Shown in pieces: positions 36,902 through 45,903 of a stretch of DNA of 64,000 nucleotides. Numbering within the stretch: position 1 is the stretch's first letter; every line of letters begins with the position of its first letter. A program made the translations under genes and the position numbers. The notes below the pieces were generated by a model that saw only the letters and a list, made by a program, of their open reading frames with translations, was not told the origin of the DNA and did not search any database. The DNA is from Marinibacterium anthonyi (lineage in GTDB: Bacteria; Pseudomonadota; Alphaproteobacteria; Rhodobacterales; Rhodobacteraceae): NCBI GenBank assembly GCA_003217735.2, contig CP031585.1:4451501-4515500 (forward strand), written 5' to 3'.

Positions 36902-37768
36902 ATGTCCGACGCACAGCCCCGCACCCTTCGTATCGGCGCAGATGATGGGATCTCGCTGCGCATCTGGGATGGCGAGACCGATCAGGTTCTGTTGCTGATC
37001 CACGGCATGGCCGATTGCAGCTGGATCTGGGCGCCACTGGTCGAAAACTGGCCCGGCCCCCGCCCGACCTTCATCGCTGTCGACCTGCCCGGCCACGGCG
37101 ATAGCGCGCCCGTGTCCCGGCGCGAGATGAAAAGCGATGCGGTGGCCGAACGGCTGGCCGATGCCCTGAAATCGGATGCGCTGACAGGGTTTGCCAGGAC
37201 ACCCATGTGGGTGGCCGGCCATTCCGCAGGGGCCAAGGTGGCGATCGGGCTTTTGAAACGCGCCGCCGTGCCGGCCCTGGGCCTGACGCTGGTCGACACC
37301 GCCGACGATCACTTGCCCAACATGCGCGACCGGCTCTTTGCCCACGTGGCGGCCATGCGCAAGGGCGCGGCCAACGTGAAGGGGCTGGTGTCGCTGATCA
37401 CCGGGGCCGATCCCTTTGCCAACCCGGCGCTTCTGGACAGCTATTTCCGCGCCGCCGCGCGCCATGACGGGGCGGTCTGGCATGTGCCCGTCGCCCGCGG
37501 GATCGAGGCGATCCTGGCCACAGATATCGACATGACCGGCGATCTGGCGACGCTGGACGTGCCGGTGCAGGTGATCCGCGGCGCCGGGTCGTCGATCTGC
37601 ACGGATGCAATGGCGGGGAAATTCCTGGCCGCCTGCGCACAGCCCCTGCCCCTGGTCGCGATCCCACGGGCGGGCCACGGCATCACCATGGCCCAGCCCG
37701 CCCCCCTGGCCATGGCGCTGGCGACGGCCCTGCCGGCCGCCGCCGAACCCCTGCGCCACTCGGGCTGA
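36902..37768 (+). CDS. Alpha/beta hydrolase
   Basis: 288 aa. Oxyanion segment LLIHGMADCSWIW, nucleophile elbow VAGHSAGAKVA with the catalytic Ser, and IPRAGHGITM holding the likely catalytic His. No signal peptide. Its substrate is unknown. It is 187 bp after atoA on the same strand and might process an ester or thioester in the same pathway, or stand alone. Confidence 0.85.
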   Translation: MSDAQPRTLRIGADDGISLRIWDGETDQVLLLIHGMADCSWIWAPLVENWPGPRPTFIAVDLPGHGDSAPVSRREMKSDAVAERLADALKSDALTGFARTPMWVAGHSAGAKVAIGLLKRAAVPALGLTLVDTADDHLPNMRDRLFAHVAAMRKGAANVKGLVSLITGADPFANPALLDSYFRAAARHDGAVWHVPVARGIEAILATDIDMTGDLATLDVPVQVIRGAGSSICTDAMAGKFLAACAQPLPLVAIPRAGHGITMAQPAPLAMALATALPAAAEPLRHSG

Positions 37769-37785
37769 CCCCCCTTGCGGCGCCC

Positions 37786-39597
37786 TTAGACGGGCGCCTG
37801 GGCCATGATCTTCTCAAGCGGATCGTGCTCGGCCACCCAGTGCCCCGGCGCGACCTGGTCCAGGCGCGGCACGTATTCCTCGTCCCCTGCTTCCAGCCGG
37901 GAGGGCAGGAAGCGCAGCGCGGCGCGCAGGTCCAAAGGCGACGGCAGTTCCCCGGGGATGCGGATGCGCTGACGCGACCGTTCGGCATCGGGATCCGGGA
38001 TCGGCACGGCCGAGATCAGCGACTGCGTGTAGGGGTGGCGCGGATTGGCGCAGATCGTCTGACCATCGCCCATTTCCACGATACGGCCCAGGTACAGCAC
38101 CATGATCCGGTTCGAAATCTCGCGCACCACGGAAAGATCGTGCGAGATGAACAGCATGGACATGCCGAATTCCGCCTGAAGATCCTTCAGCAGCTTCACG
38201 ATCTGCGCCTGGATCGACACGTCCAGCGCCGAAACCGCCTCGTCGCAGATGATCAGCTTGGGGCGGTTGATCATCGCCCGCGCGATGCCGACCCGCTGGT
38301 TCTGACCGCCCGACAATTCGTGCGGATACCGGTTCTGCATGATCGGGTCCAGGCCGACCCGCTCCATCATCTCGGCCACCGCCTCGCGCCGTTCGCGGGC
38401 GGTCAGGTCGGGACGGTAGGTTTTCAGCGGCTCGGCGATGGACGCCGAGATCGTCATGCGCGGATCCAGCGAGGCCAGCGGATCCTGGAAGACGATCTGC
38501 AGGTCCTTGCGTTCGGCCTTCATCGCCTTGCGGTCCAGTTCGGTCAGCGGCGTGCCCAGCCAGGTGACATCGCCCTGCGTCGGTTCGATCAACCGCAGGA
38601 CGGCGCGGGCCAGGGTGGATTTTCCACAGCCGGATTCGCCCACGATCCCAAGGGTTTCCCCCTTTGCCAGTGAAAAGCTGACACCATTGACGGCGCGCAG
38701 CGGGATCGGCTTGCGAAAGAACCCGCCGTCGGGGCGGATCGGGAATTCGACGCGCAGGTCGTCGACGTCCATCAGCGTCGGCGTATCGGCCGGCAGCGGA
38801 TCGGGCGCGGCGCCATCGTCGATGCGCGGCATCGCCTTCAGCAGGCGCCGGGTATAGGCGTGTTCTGCGGCGCCGAAGATCTTGTGAACGGTGCCACTTT
38901 CCACCACTTCGCCGAACTGCATGACCTCAAGCCGGTCGCACATCCGCGCCACGACACCCATGTCATGCGTGATCAGCGCCACGGCGGTGCCGTGTTCCTT
39001 CTGCAGCCCCGCGATCAGGTCCAGAACCTCGGCCTGCACCGTCACGTCCAGCGCCGTCGTCGGTTCGTCGGCGATCAGCAGCTTGGGTTCGCACAGCATC
39101 GCCTGGGCGATCATCACCCGCTGGCGCATGCCGCCCGACAATTCGTGCGGGTATTGCTTCAGCCGCCGGCTGGCCGCCGGAATGCGCACCTGTTCCAGCC
39201 AGTCCAGGCACAGCCTGCGCGCGGCCGATCCGGTCATGCCGCGGTGCACCTTCAGCACCTCGGCCATCTGTTCGCCCACGCGCAAATGCGGAGTCAGCGC
39301 GGTCAGCGGATCCTGAAAGATCATGCCCACGTCGGCGCCACGCACCGCGTTCAGCTTGTTCACCGGCAGGTTCAGGATCTCCTTCCCGCCAAGCTGCACG
39401 GACCCCGAGGCCCGGCCATTGGTCGGCAGAAGGCCCATCGCGGCCATGAAGGTTTGGCTTTTGCCCGACCCGGATTCACCCACGATGCCAAGGCATTCGC
39501 CCTGTTCGATGTGGAAACTGGTGCCCTTGACGGCTTCGACATATCCATCAGGCGTGTCGAAGCCGACTTTCAGGTCTCTTACGGTCAGAACGGCCAT
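37786..39597 (-). CDS. Oligopeptide ABC transporter, fused double ATPase (OppD-OppF)
   Basis: 603 aa with two complete ABC cassettes. The first has Walker A GESGSGKS and signature LSGGMRQR; the second has GESGCGKS and LSGGQNQR. Both end in oligopeptide-type regulatory tails (e.g. RHPYTQSLISAVPIPDPD). The fusion replaces separate OppD and OppF. ATG 39597 was chosen because oppC ends 1 bp before it and the longer frame is an oppC shadow. It is the last gene of oppABC-DF. Confidence 0.95.
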   Translation of the reverse strand: MAVLTVRDLKVGFDTPDGYVEAVKGTSFHIEQGECLGIVGESGSGKSQTFMAAMGLLPTNGRASGSVQLGGKEILNLPVNKLNAVRGADVGMIFQDPLTALTPHLRVGEQMAEVLKVHRGMTGSAARRLCLDWLEQVRIPAASRRLKQYPHELSGGMRQRVMIAQAMLCEPKLLIADEPTTALDVTVQAEVLDLIAGLQKEHGTAVALITHDMGVVARMCDRLEVMQFGEVVESGTVHKIFGAAEHAYTRRLLKAMPRIDDGAAPDPLPADTPTLMDVDDLRVEFPIRPDGGFFRKPIPLRAVNGVSFSLAKGETLGIVGESGCGKSTLARAVLRLIEPTQGDVTWLGTPLTELDRKAMKAERKDLQIVFQDPLASLDPRMTISASIAEPLKTYRPDLTARERREAVAEMMERVGLDPIMQNRYPHELSGGQNQRVGIARAMINRPKLIICDEAVSALDVSIQAQIVKLLKDLQAEFGMSMLFISHDLSVVREISNRIMVLYLGRIVEMGDGQTICANPRHPYTQSLISAVPIPDPDAERSRQRIRIPGELPSPLDLRAALRFLPSRLEAGDEEYVPRLDQVAPGHWVAEHDPLEKIMAQAPV

Positions 39598-39598
39598 G

Positions 39599-40528
39599 TC
39601 AGCGGTCCTTCGGATCAAGCGCGTCACGCAGGCCATCGCCGATGAAGAACATCGTGATGATGATGGTGACATAGAAGAAAAGCGGGAAAAGAAGCTGCCA
39701 GAGCGTGCCATAGGCCATCGTCCCGGCGCCCTCGGCGATCAGCCGGCCCAGCGAGGTGTTGGGTTCGGCGATGCCAAGTCCCAGGAACGAGATGAAGCTT
39801 TCCGCCAGGATCATTTCCGGCACCAGGAGCGAGGCATAGACGATCACCACGCCCAGCAGGTTCGGCAGGATGTGACGGGTGATGATACCCCATTCCGACA
39901 CCCCCCCGGCGCGCGCCGCTTCGATGAATTCGCGGGTCTTCAGCGTCAGCGTCTGGGCCCGCACGATGCGCGACATGGTCAGCCAGCTGACCGCGCCGAG
40001 CGCGATGAACAGCGTGATGAACGACCGCCCCGCGACCACCAGGATCAGGATAACGATCAGCGTCGTGGGGATCGCCAGCAGGATGTCGACGAAGCGCATC
40101 ATCGTGCCATCCAGACGCCCGCCATAGAAGCCCGCGATCACGCCATAGGCCGTGCCCAGCAGCAGCGCCATGGCCGCCCCGATCAGCCCCACCAGAAGCG
40201 AGGTGCGGGTCGCCTGGATCACGCGGGAATACATGTCGCGGCCCAGTTCATCGAGGCCGAAGTAATGGCCGTTCTCGATCGACGGCACGCCCTCGCGGGC
40301 GATGTCGCCCATGCGGGACCAGTCGATTTCCTCGTTCGACCATTGCGCGAACAATGGGCCGAAGACCACGAAGGCCACGATCAGCGCCAGAACGATCACG
40401 CAGGCCATCGCAGCCTTGTTGCGCACGAACCTGTCGCGCGCATCGCGCCACAGCGATCGGCCCTGGATCGCCTTGAGGTCGGTGATTTCGCCCGCCAGAT
40501 CGGCGGCCTTGTCGGATTTTGCGAACAT
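39599..40528 (-). CDS. oppC: Oligopeptide ABC permease OppC
   Basis: 309 aa. The OppC_N segment is followed by six helices and the EAA loop EFIEAARAGGVSEWGIITRHILP. The periplasmic insertion with YFGLDELGRDMYSRVIQATR is the family hallmark. It pairs with OppB. ATG 40528 lies 11 bp after the oppB stop. Confidence 0.95.
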   Translation of the reverse strand: MFAKSDKAADLAGEITDLKAIQGRSLWRDARDRFVRNKAAMACVIVLALIVAFVVFGPLFAQWSNEEIDWSRMGDIAREGVPSIENGHYFGLDELGRDMYSRVIQATRTSLLVGLIGAAMALLLGTAYGVIAGFYGGRLDGTMMRFVDILLAIPTTLIVILILVVAGRSFITLFIALGAVSWLTMSRIVRAQTLTLKTREFIEAARAGGVSEWGIITRHILPNLLGVVIVYASLLVPEMILAESFISFLGLGIAEPNTSLGRLIAEGAGTMAYGTLWQLLFPLFFYVTIIITMFFIGDGLRDALDPKDR

Positions 40529-40539
40529 CTGCGGCCTCC

Positions 40540-41463
40540 TCAGTACCGGATTTTCGGATCGAACCAGGCATAGGCCAGGTCGGTCAGCAGGTTCACGAGG
40601 ATGGTGAGCGCGCCATACAGGATCGTGACGCCCAGCAGCACCGCGTAGTCACGCGTCAGCGCCGAGTTCACGTAGGATTGCCCCAGGCCGCCGGTCGAGA
40701 AATAGAGGTCGACGAAGACCGATCCGGTCAGCACGTAGACAAAGACGGGACCCAGGTACGAGATCACGGGCAAAAGCGTCGGTTTCATCGCGTGGCGCCA
40801 GATCACCGAATGGGCCGGCAGCCCCTTGGCGCGGGCGGTGCGGATGAAGTTCGAATTCAGCACCTCCAGCATCGACGACCGGGTCAGCCGCGCGATGTTG
40901 CCCATGTACGAGGTCGAGAGCGCGATCACCGGCATGATCAGGTATTGCCACTGCCCACCGTTCCAGCCGCCGCCGGGCAGCCAGCCCAGCCACAGCGTGA
41001 AGGTCAGGATCAGGATCGGGCCCATGATGAAGTTCGGCAAGGCCTGGGCGACGATGCCCAGGCTGACCGCGAAATAGTCGACCCAGGAATTGTGCCGGAT
41101 CGCGGCGGCGATGCCGAGGCTGACACCGATCAGCGTGGCGACCAGGAACGACAGCGACCCGTAGGTCAGCGAGATCGGGAAGCCCTGCGCGATGATGTCG
41201 TTCACGTCCCGGTCCTTGTAACGGAACGAGGGACCGAAATCGAAATGCAGCACGATGCCGGTGACATAATCCCACAGCTGTTTCCACAGCGGCTGGTCCA
41301 GGCCGTATTGCGCCTGGATATTGGCCAGCACCTCGGGCGGCAGCTTGCGTTCGGACGTGAAGGGCCCGCCGGGGGCCATGTGCATCATGATGAAGGCGGC
41401 GACGACCAGGAACAACAGTGTCGGGATCGCGCCGAGGATGCGCTTGACGATATAGGCTAACAT
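40540..41463 (-). CDS. oppB: Oligopeptide ABC permease OppB
   Basis: 307 aa, six helices, N-terminal MLAYIVKRILGAIPTLLFLV as in OppB, and the EAA-type loop FIRTARAKGLPAHSVIWRHA. It is separated from oppA by an 81-bp spacer that contains a long hairpin. Confidence 0.95.
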   Translation of the reverse strand: MLAYIVKRILGAIPTLLFLVVAAFIMMHMAPGGPFTSERKLPPEVLANIQAQYGLDQPLWKQLWDYVTGIVLHFDFGPSFRYKDRDVNDIIAQGFPISLTYGSLSFLVATLIGVSLGIAAAIRHNSWVDYFAVSLGIVAQALPNFIMGPILILTFTLWLGWLPGGGWNGGQWQYLIMPVIALSTSYMGNIARLTRSSMLEVLNSNFIRTARAKGLPAHSVIWRHAMKPTLLPVISYLGPVFVYVLTGSVFVDLYFSTGGLGQSYVNSALTRDYAVLLGVTILYGALTILVNLLTDLAYAWFDPKIRY

Positions 41464-41482
41464 GTACGGGGTCTCGGAACGG

Positions 41483-41523
41483 GCGCCGCTCCGCCCCCGG
41501 TTTTCATGGGGACGGAGCGGCGC
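41483..41523 (-). promoter_or_regulatory. Long hairpin between oppA and oppB
   Basis: GCGCCGCTCCG pairs perfectly with CGGAGCGGCGC (41483-41493 with 41513-41523), extended inward by CCCC/GGGG with one bulged base. No T-run follows on the minus strand. It should protect the oppA message and lower permease expression. Confidence 0.65.
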
Positions 41524-41544
41524 GTTGGATCGGATCGGCCGGGG

Positions 41545-43173
41545 TTATTCGGCGATCTTGTAGAGGTTTTTGGAATACCAGTTCTGTTCGACGTTGTTGA
41601 CGGGCCAGTTGCCGACATCGCTGTCCATCATGTAGACGCCGGCATAGTGGTAGATCGGGATCACCGGCATGTCGGTGGCCAGGATCTGTTCGGCGGCGGT
41701 GTAAAGCGGCGTGGTGTCGTCGGCGGTCTTCGCCTCTTCCAGCAGCTTGTCGTATTCCTCGTTGGAATACTTGCCGTCGTTGTACCCGGAATCGCTGTCC
41801 AGCAGGTCAAGGAAGGTCGAGGCTTCGTTGTAGTCGCCGCACCATGCGCCACGGGCCATTTCAAAGTTCTGGTTGCCGCGCTCTTCCAGGAAGACCTTCC
41901 ATTCCATGTTGGCCAGGTCGACCTGCGCGCCCAGCTTCTGCTTCCACATCTGGCTCAGCGCCACGGCGACCTTCTGGTGCGCCTCGGACGTGTTGTAGAC
42001 CATCGAGAACGACAGCGGGTTGTCGGGGCCATAGCCGGATTCGGCCAGCAGTTCCTTTGCCATCGCGTCGCGCTCGGGCTGGGTCATCGTCGCCATGTCG
42101 ACGGTCGGCGGGGTGAACCCGGCGACGGCTTCGGGCGTGAATGTATAGGCCTCGGGCTGGCCGCCGGCGAGGATGTTTTCCACGATGATCTTGCGGTCGA
42201 CCGCCAGGGCCAGCGCCTTGCGCACGTTCACGTCCTTGAAGGCCTCGGGGCCGGAATCGGACAGGTTGAACGTGTAGTAGTAGTTGCACAGGCGCGGAAA
42301 GCTGATCGCCTGGTCGGGATATTCCTCGTGCAGGCGCGGGTACTGGCCGGCGGGCACTTCGGTGCGGTCCAGTTCGCCGGCAAGGTAGCGGGTCAGGGCC
42401 ACGTTCTCGTCGTTGATGACCAGCGCCACGACCTTGTCGATGATCGTGTGTTCGTTGTCCCAGTACATCGGGTTGCGCTCGCGGGTCAGGCGTTCGTTCG
42501 GCAGATGCTCGGTCAGGATATAGGCGCCGTTGGACACGATGTTTTCCGGCTTGGTCCAGTCCTTGCCGAATTCCTCGATCACCTTCTGCGGCGCCGGGAA
42601 GGTCGTGGCGTGGGTGGTCATCTGCGCGAAGTAGGGCAGCGGCGCCGACAGCGTGACTTCGAAAGTGTGATCGTCGATGGCCTTCACGCCCAGTTCTTCG
42701 GGGGGCATGTCGCCGGCGATCACGGCTTCGCCGTTGGCGATCGACATCAGGCCCATGTACCACTGGTAGGGCGACGCGGTGGCCGGATCGGCGGCGCGGC
42801 GCCAGCCGAAGACAAAGTCGCCGGCGGTCACGGGATCGCCATTGGACCACTTGGCTTCGGGGCGCAGGTGGAAGGTATAGGTCAGCTTGTCGTCCGAGAC
42901 GTCGTAACCGGTGGCCACGCCGGGCACCAGGTTGCCGTCCTCGTCCTGGCTCATCAGGCCTTCGAACAGGTCGCGCGCCACTTCGGACCCGGTCACGTCC
43001 TCGACGATCTGCGGGTCGAGCGAGCTGAGTTCGTCCAGCACGCGGTAGGTGAAGGTCTGGTCGTCGGCCAGCGGTTCGCCGGTCACGGGATGCGTGCCGG
43101 CGGCCATCGCCGCGCCGCTCAGGATGGTGCCCGACAGCAGCGCCGCCAGGGCCAGCTTGGGAGTATGTTTCAT
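41545..43173 (-). CDS. oppA: Oligopeptide ABC solute-binding protein OppA
   Basis: 542 aa. Signal peptide MKHTPKLALAALLSGTILSG, then an SBP_bac_5 receptor that parallels E. coli OppA: SLDPQIVEDVTGSEVARDLF, KWSNGDPVTAGDFVFGWRR, ADPATASPYQWYMG, GAWCGDYNEASTFLD. It binds peptides in the periplasm. It is a soluble form, with no lipobox. ATG 43173 was chosen because the signal peptide begins there; the longer frame adds an unrelated basic tail. Confidence 0.95.
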   Translation of the reverse strand: MKHTPKLALAALLSGTILSGAAMAAGTHPVTGEPLADDQTFTYRVLDELSSLDPQIVEDVTGSEVARDLFEGLMSQDEDGNLVPGVATGYDVSDDKLTYTFHLRPEAKWSNGDPVTAGDFVFGWRRAADPATASPYQWYMGLMSIANGEAVIAGDMPPEELGVKAIDDHTFEVTLSAPLPYFAQMTTHATTFPAPQKVIEEFGKDWTKPENIVSNGAYILTEHLPNERLTRERNPMYWDNEHTIIDKVVALVINDENVALTRYLAGELDRTEVPAGQYPRLHEEYPDQAISFPRLCNYYYTFNLSDSGPEAFKDVNVRKALALAVDRKIIVENILAGGQPEAYTFTPEAVAGFTPPTVDMATMTQPERDAMAKELLAESGYGPDNPLSFSMVYNTSEAHQKVAVALSQMWKQKLGAQVDLANMEWKVFLEERGNQNFEMARGAWCGDYNEASTFLDLLDSDSGYNDGKYSNEEYDKLLEEAKTADDTTPLYTAAEQILATDMPVIPIYHYAGVYMMDSDVGNWPVNNVEQNWYSKNLYKIAE

Positions 43174-43391
43174 GAAAGGGGGCCTCCGTGTTGTCGGCGC
43201 CGCGGCTCTCGGGCTGTTTGGGCGCCTGTACTCAGTTTCACTCGTCAAAACCGAGACTATCCCCGTTGGAGAGACCTGCAAGCCTTTGCAAGCCCTACGT
43301 AGAGGAAACGCGCGGACGCCCGCCCGATGCACGCCGTGCGTGTGCCGGGCGGACCCATCGTTTTGCCGTCAGCCCACAATCGGGCCGCCGA

Positions 43392-43742
43392 TCAGGATTT
43401 TACTGCGATGACAATAACTTCGACCAGGTATTCCGGCGTGGCCAGCTTGGCTTCACCGCAGGCGCGGGCGGGGGCGTGGCCCTCGGGAACCCAGGCATCC
43501 CAGACCCCGTTCATTTCCGCAAAATTGTTCATGTCGTCGAGCCAGATGGTCGTCTGAAGAATCCGGGACTTGTCGGATCCGGCCCGCGCCAGCAGGGCGT
43601 CGACCTTGTCCAGGCAATCCTTCGTCTGCTCGGCCACGGATGCGCCGGGCGTGCCGACCTGGCCGGCCAGGTAGATCATGTCGCCGTATTCGACGATCTG
43701 GCTCATGCGGGTATTGGTGTCGTGACGGATGATGTCGGTCAT
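43392..43742 (-). CDS. RidA/YjgF family protein
   Basis: 116 aa, the usual RidA length. MIYLAGQVGTPG is the family strand; Arg93 in PARACGEAKLATPEYLVEV is the conserved arginine that holds the imine carboxylate. RidA proteins hydrolyse reactive enamines/imines from PLP enzymes; this one is a Rid subgroup rather than canonical RidA because the PAR motif context differs. It is 218 bp upstream of oppA on the same strand. Confidence 0.88.
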   Translation of the reverse strand: MTDIIRHDTNTRMSQIVEYGDMIYLAGQVGTPGASVAEQTKDCLDKVDALLARAGSDKSRILQTTIWLDDMNNFAEMNGVWDAWVPEGHAPARACGEAKLATPEYLVEVIVIAVKS

Positions 43743-43977
43743 GGTCTGTCCTTGCTGGTCATAACGGGGCCACCCCGGGCCCTTTGCGCATTCCGGTGAA
43801 GCCCAGTTTGCCCGCCATCGCAAGAGCCCATGTGGCCACGACGACCCGCGACCGCGCCCCGCGACCGCAAGGTCCGCGGCGGGCCAGGCGCAACAAACAC
43901 GCCCTGTCGCAAAAGCTGGCAATTGCCCGGTGCCCGCGCCTGATGCACTCTGCCAGAATCAACGGGGGAGAGAAGCC

Positions 43978-45105
43978 ATGCTGCGTGGATCAACCATTGC
44001 GACCGCCTTCCTTTGCCTGACCGCGCCCGTCGCCGCGCTGGCGCAGGAGTCGCTGCAGACCCGCAGCTTTCCGGACATGACAAACGTGGGCGAAAAGACG
44101 GTCGGCTTGCGGCGCGGGTCGTTCATCCTTGCGCCGATCCCGCTGCGCGACCCGATGATCGGCACGGGGCTGGCGCTGGGGGCGGGGTATCTGTTCAACA
44201 TCGACGCCAAGTCCGACCCGTCCGGCATCGGCATCGGCGGGTTCAAGACCGACAACGGCAGCCAGGCCTACGCGGCCGGCGGCAGCCTGAGCTTTGGCGA
44301 AGGCCATTGGAAGATCCGCGGCGGCATGGGCTATGCGGATCTGAACTATGATCTCTACGCCGGCGACACGCCCATCCCGATCTCGCAGACCGGGGCGATG
44401 GCCCGCCTGGGCGTGACCTATACCTGGTCCCACGCCTGGTCGATCGGCTTCGACCTGGGCGTGATCCAAAGCGACCTGGGGTCCGGCGGCGCCACCCTGC
44501 CACCCGACCTGCAGCCGGATTTCGACATCACTTCGGCGACGGCGGACCTGACGCTGGGCTACGACACCCGCGACGACACGCTTTACCCGACCTCCGGCGT
44601 CAAGGCCTCGTTCCGGTTCGGCCTGGGGGGCGTGGCCGACGGCATCGACCTGAACGTGATCGCAGACCTGGACCGGCAGTTTACCCGCATGCTCGGGCAA
44701 TATGCGCTGTATCTGCCGGTGGGATCGGACGGGGTCGTCGCCGGGCTGATGACCGCCTGCGGGGTCGATGACCAGACGCCCTTTTTCCTGGCCTGTTCGC
44801 TGGGGGGATCGGACCAGATGCGCGGCTTTCCGGCGACGCAATACATCGACAACACCCTGGTCTCGCTGCAGATGGCCTATCGCGGCCGCATCGGGCAAAG
44901 CCGCTTTGGCTATGCCGTCTTTGCCGGGGCGGGACGCGTGGCCGACGGGTTTTCGGACATCGGATCCGCCGACACCCATGCCGCCGCCGGGGTCGGCGCC
45001 CGCTTTCGGGTATCGCGCAAGTTCCCGGTCGATTTCTCGGTCGACCTGGCGGTCAACGACGACCACGACACGACGACCTACATCTACGTGGGCCAGCGGT
45101 TCTGA
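43978..45105 (+). CDS. BamA/TamA-type outer-membrane beta-barrel (surface antigen D15-like)
   Basis: 375 aa. Signal peptide MLRGSTIATAFLCLTAPVAA, cleaved near ALA-QE, then alternating polar/hydrophobic strands: LGYDTRDDTLYPTSGVKASF is the typical D15 strand, and the final residue is Phe in TYIYVGQRF, the outer-membrane insertion signal. It has no POTRA domains, so it is a stand-alone barrel and not BamA itself. The function is unknown. The stop is 3 bp from the stop of the convergent esterase gene. Confidence 0.82.
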   Translation: MLRGSTIATAFLCLTAPVAALAQESLQTRSFPDMTNVGEKTVGLRRGSFILAPIPLRDPMIGTGLALGAGYLFNIDAKSDPSGIGIGGFKTDNGSQAYAAGGSLSFGEGHWKIRGGMGYADLNYDLYAGDTPIPISQTGAMARLGVTYTWSHAWSIGFDLGVIQSDLGSGGATLPPDLQPDFDITSATADLTLGYDTRDDTLYPTSGVKASFRFGLGGVADGIDLNVIADLDRQFTRMLGQYALYLPVGSDGVVAGLMTACGVDDQTPFFLACSLGGSDQMRGFPATQYIDNTLVSLQMAYRGRIGQSRFGYAVFAGAGRVADGFSDIGSADTHAAAGVGARFRVSRKFPVDFSVDLAVNDDHDTTTYIYVGQRF

Positions 45106-45108
45106 CCT

Positions 45109-45903
45109 TCAGATCCAGCGCGCCGCCTTCCCCAGTGCCTCTAACGCCCGGACAGACGGTCGGACGGCAGAGAGAAACCCATGCCCGCAATCCTTGGCCA
45201 GGATCGACCGGATCCCGGGATGCGCCCGGGCCAGGGCCTGCGAATTGCCCAGCAGCGGATCCAGTGCGGCGCCGATGCTGATCGTTGTCCGGGCCACCCG
45301 GAAATCGGGTTCAAGCGGCGCAAAACCCTTGTCCCACAGCCCGTCCGGATCCAGCCGCGCCATCATCGCGCGCGTGGATTTCGGGCCCAGCCCATCCGTC
45401 TCGCTCCCCCCTTTGGGCAGCAGACCGTAGTAGCCGTAGAACAACAGCACCCCGCGCACCCGCGCCCGCAGGCGCGGTTCGGCAAAGGCATGGGCCCAAA
45501 GCGCCATCGCCGCCCCCGCGCTGTCGCCCGAGATCACCAGGTCCCCGCCATAGCGCGCCACCGCCTGCTCCAGCCGTTCGACCGCCGCCGCCGGCTGGGT
45601 GGGCAGCACGTGTTCGGGTGCCAAAGGCCAGGGGCACAGCCACAGCCTGCGACGCAGCACATGGGCGATCCAGGCGCCGACACAGCGGTGCGTATGGGGC
45701 GAGCCGACACAGAACCCGCCGCCGTGGAAATGCACGATCCCCCCGGTCAGCGGGTCAATGGGCCGGCATTCGATCCCGCCGCCGTGCTCGCGCGTCAGCC
45801 GGACGCCATCGGGCAGCGCCGGGTGCAGGACCTCCGGCGTCTGCAACCGCCACGCGCGCAGCGCGGCGGGGTCGCCGGCGATCCAGTCCGGCGCCTGCGC
45901 CAT
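45109..45903 (-). CDS. Alpha/beta hydrolase of the hormone-sensitive-lipase family
   Basis: 264 aa. Oxyanion motif HGGG at residues 60-63, nucleophile Ser128 in SGDSAGAA, then Asp215 in GAALDPLL and His241 in CGHGF complete the triad. No signal peptide. Its ATG shares a base with the stop of the solute-binding protein gene (TGATG), so it is coupled to the M24/isochorismatase operon as its last gene. It probably cleaves an ester or amide of the imported compound. Confidence 0.9.
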   Translation of the reverse strand: MAQAPDWIAGDPAALRAWRLQTPEVLHPALPDGVRLTREHGGGIECRPIDPLTGGIVHFHGGGFCVGSPHTHRCVGAWIAHVLRRRLWLCPWPLAPEHVLPTQPAAAVERLEQAVARYGGDLVISGDSAGAAMALWAHAFAEPRLRARVRGVLLFYGYYGLLPKGGSETDGLGPKSTRAMMARLDPDGLWDKGFAPLEPDFRVARTTISIGAALDPLLGNSQALARAHPGIRSILAKDCGHGFLSAVRPSVRALEALGKAARWI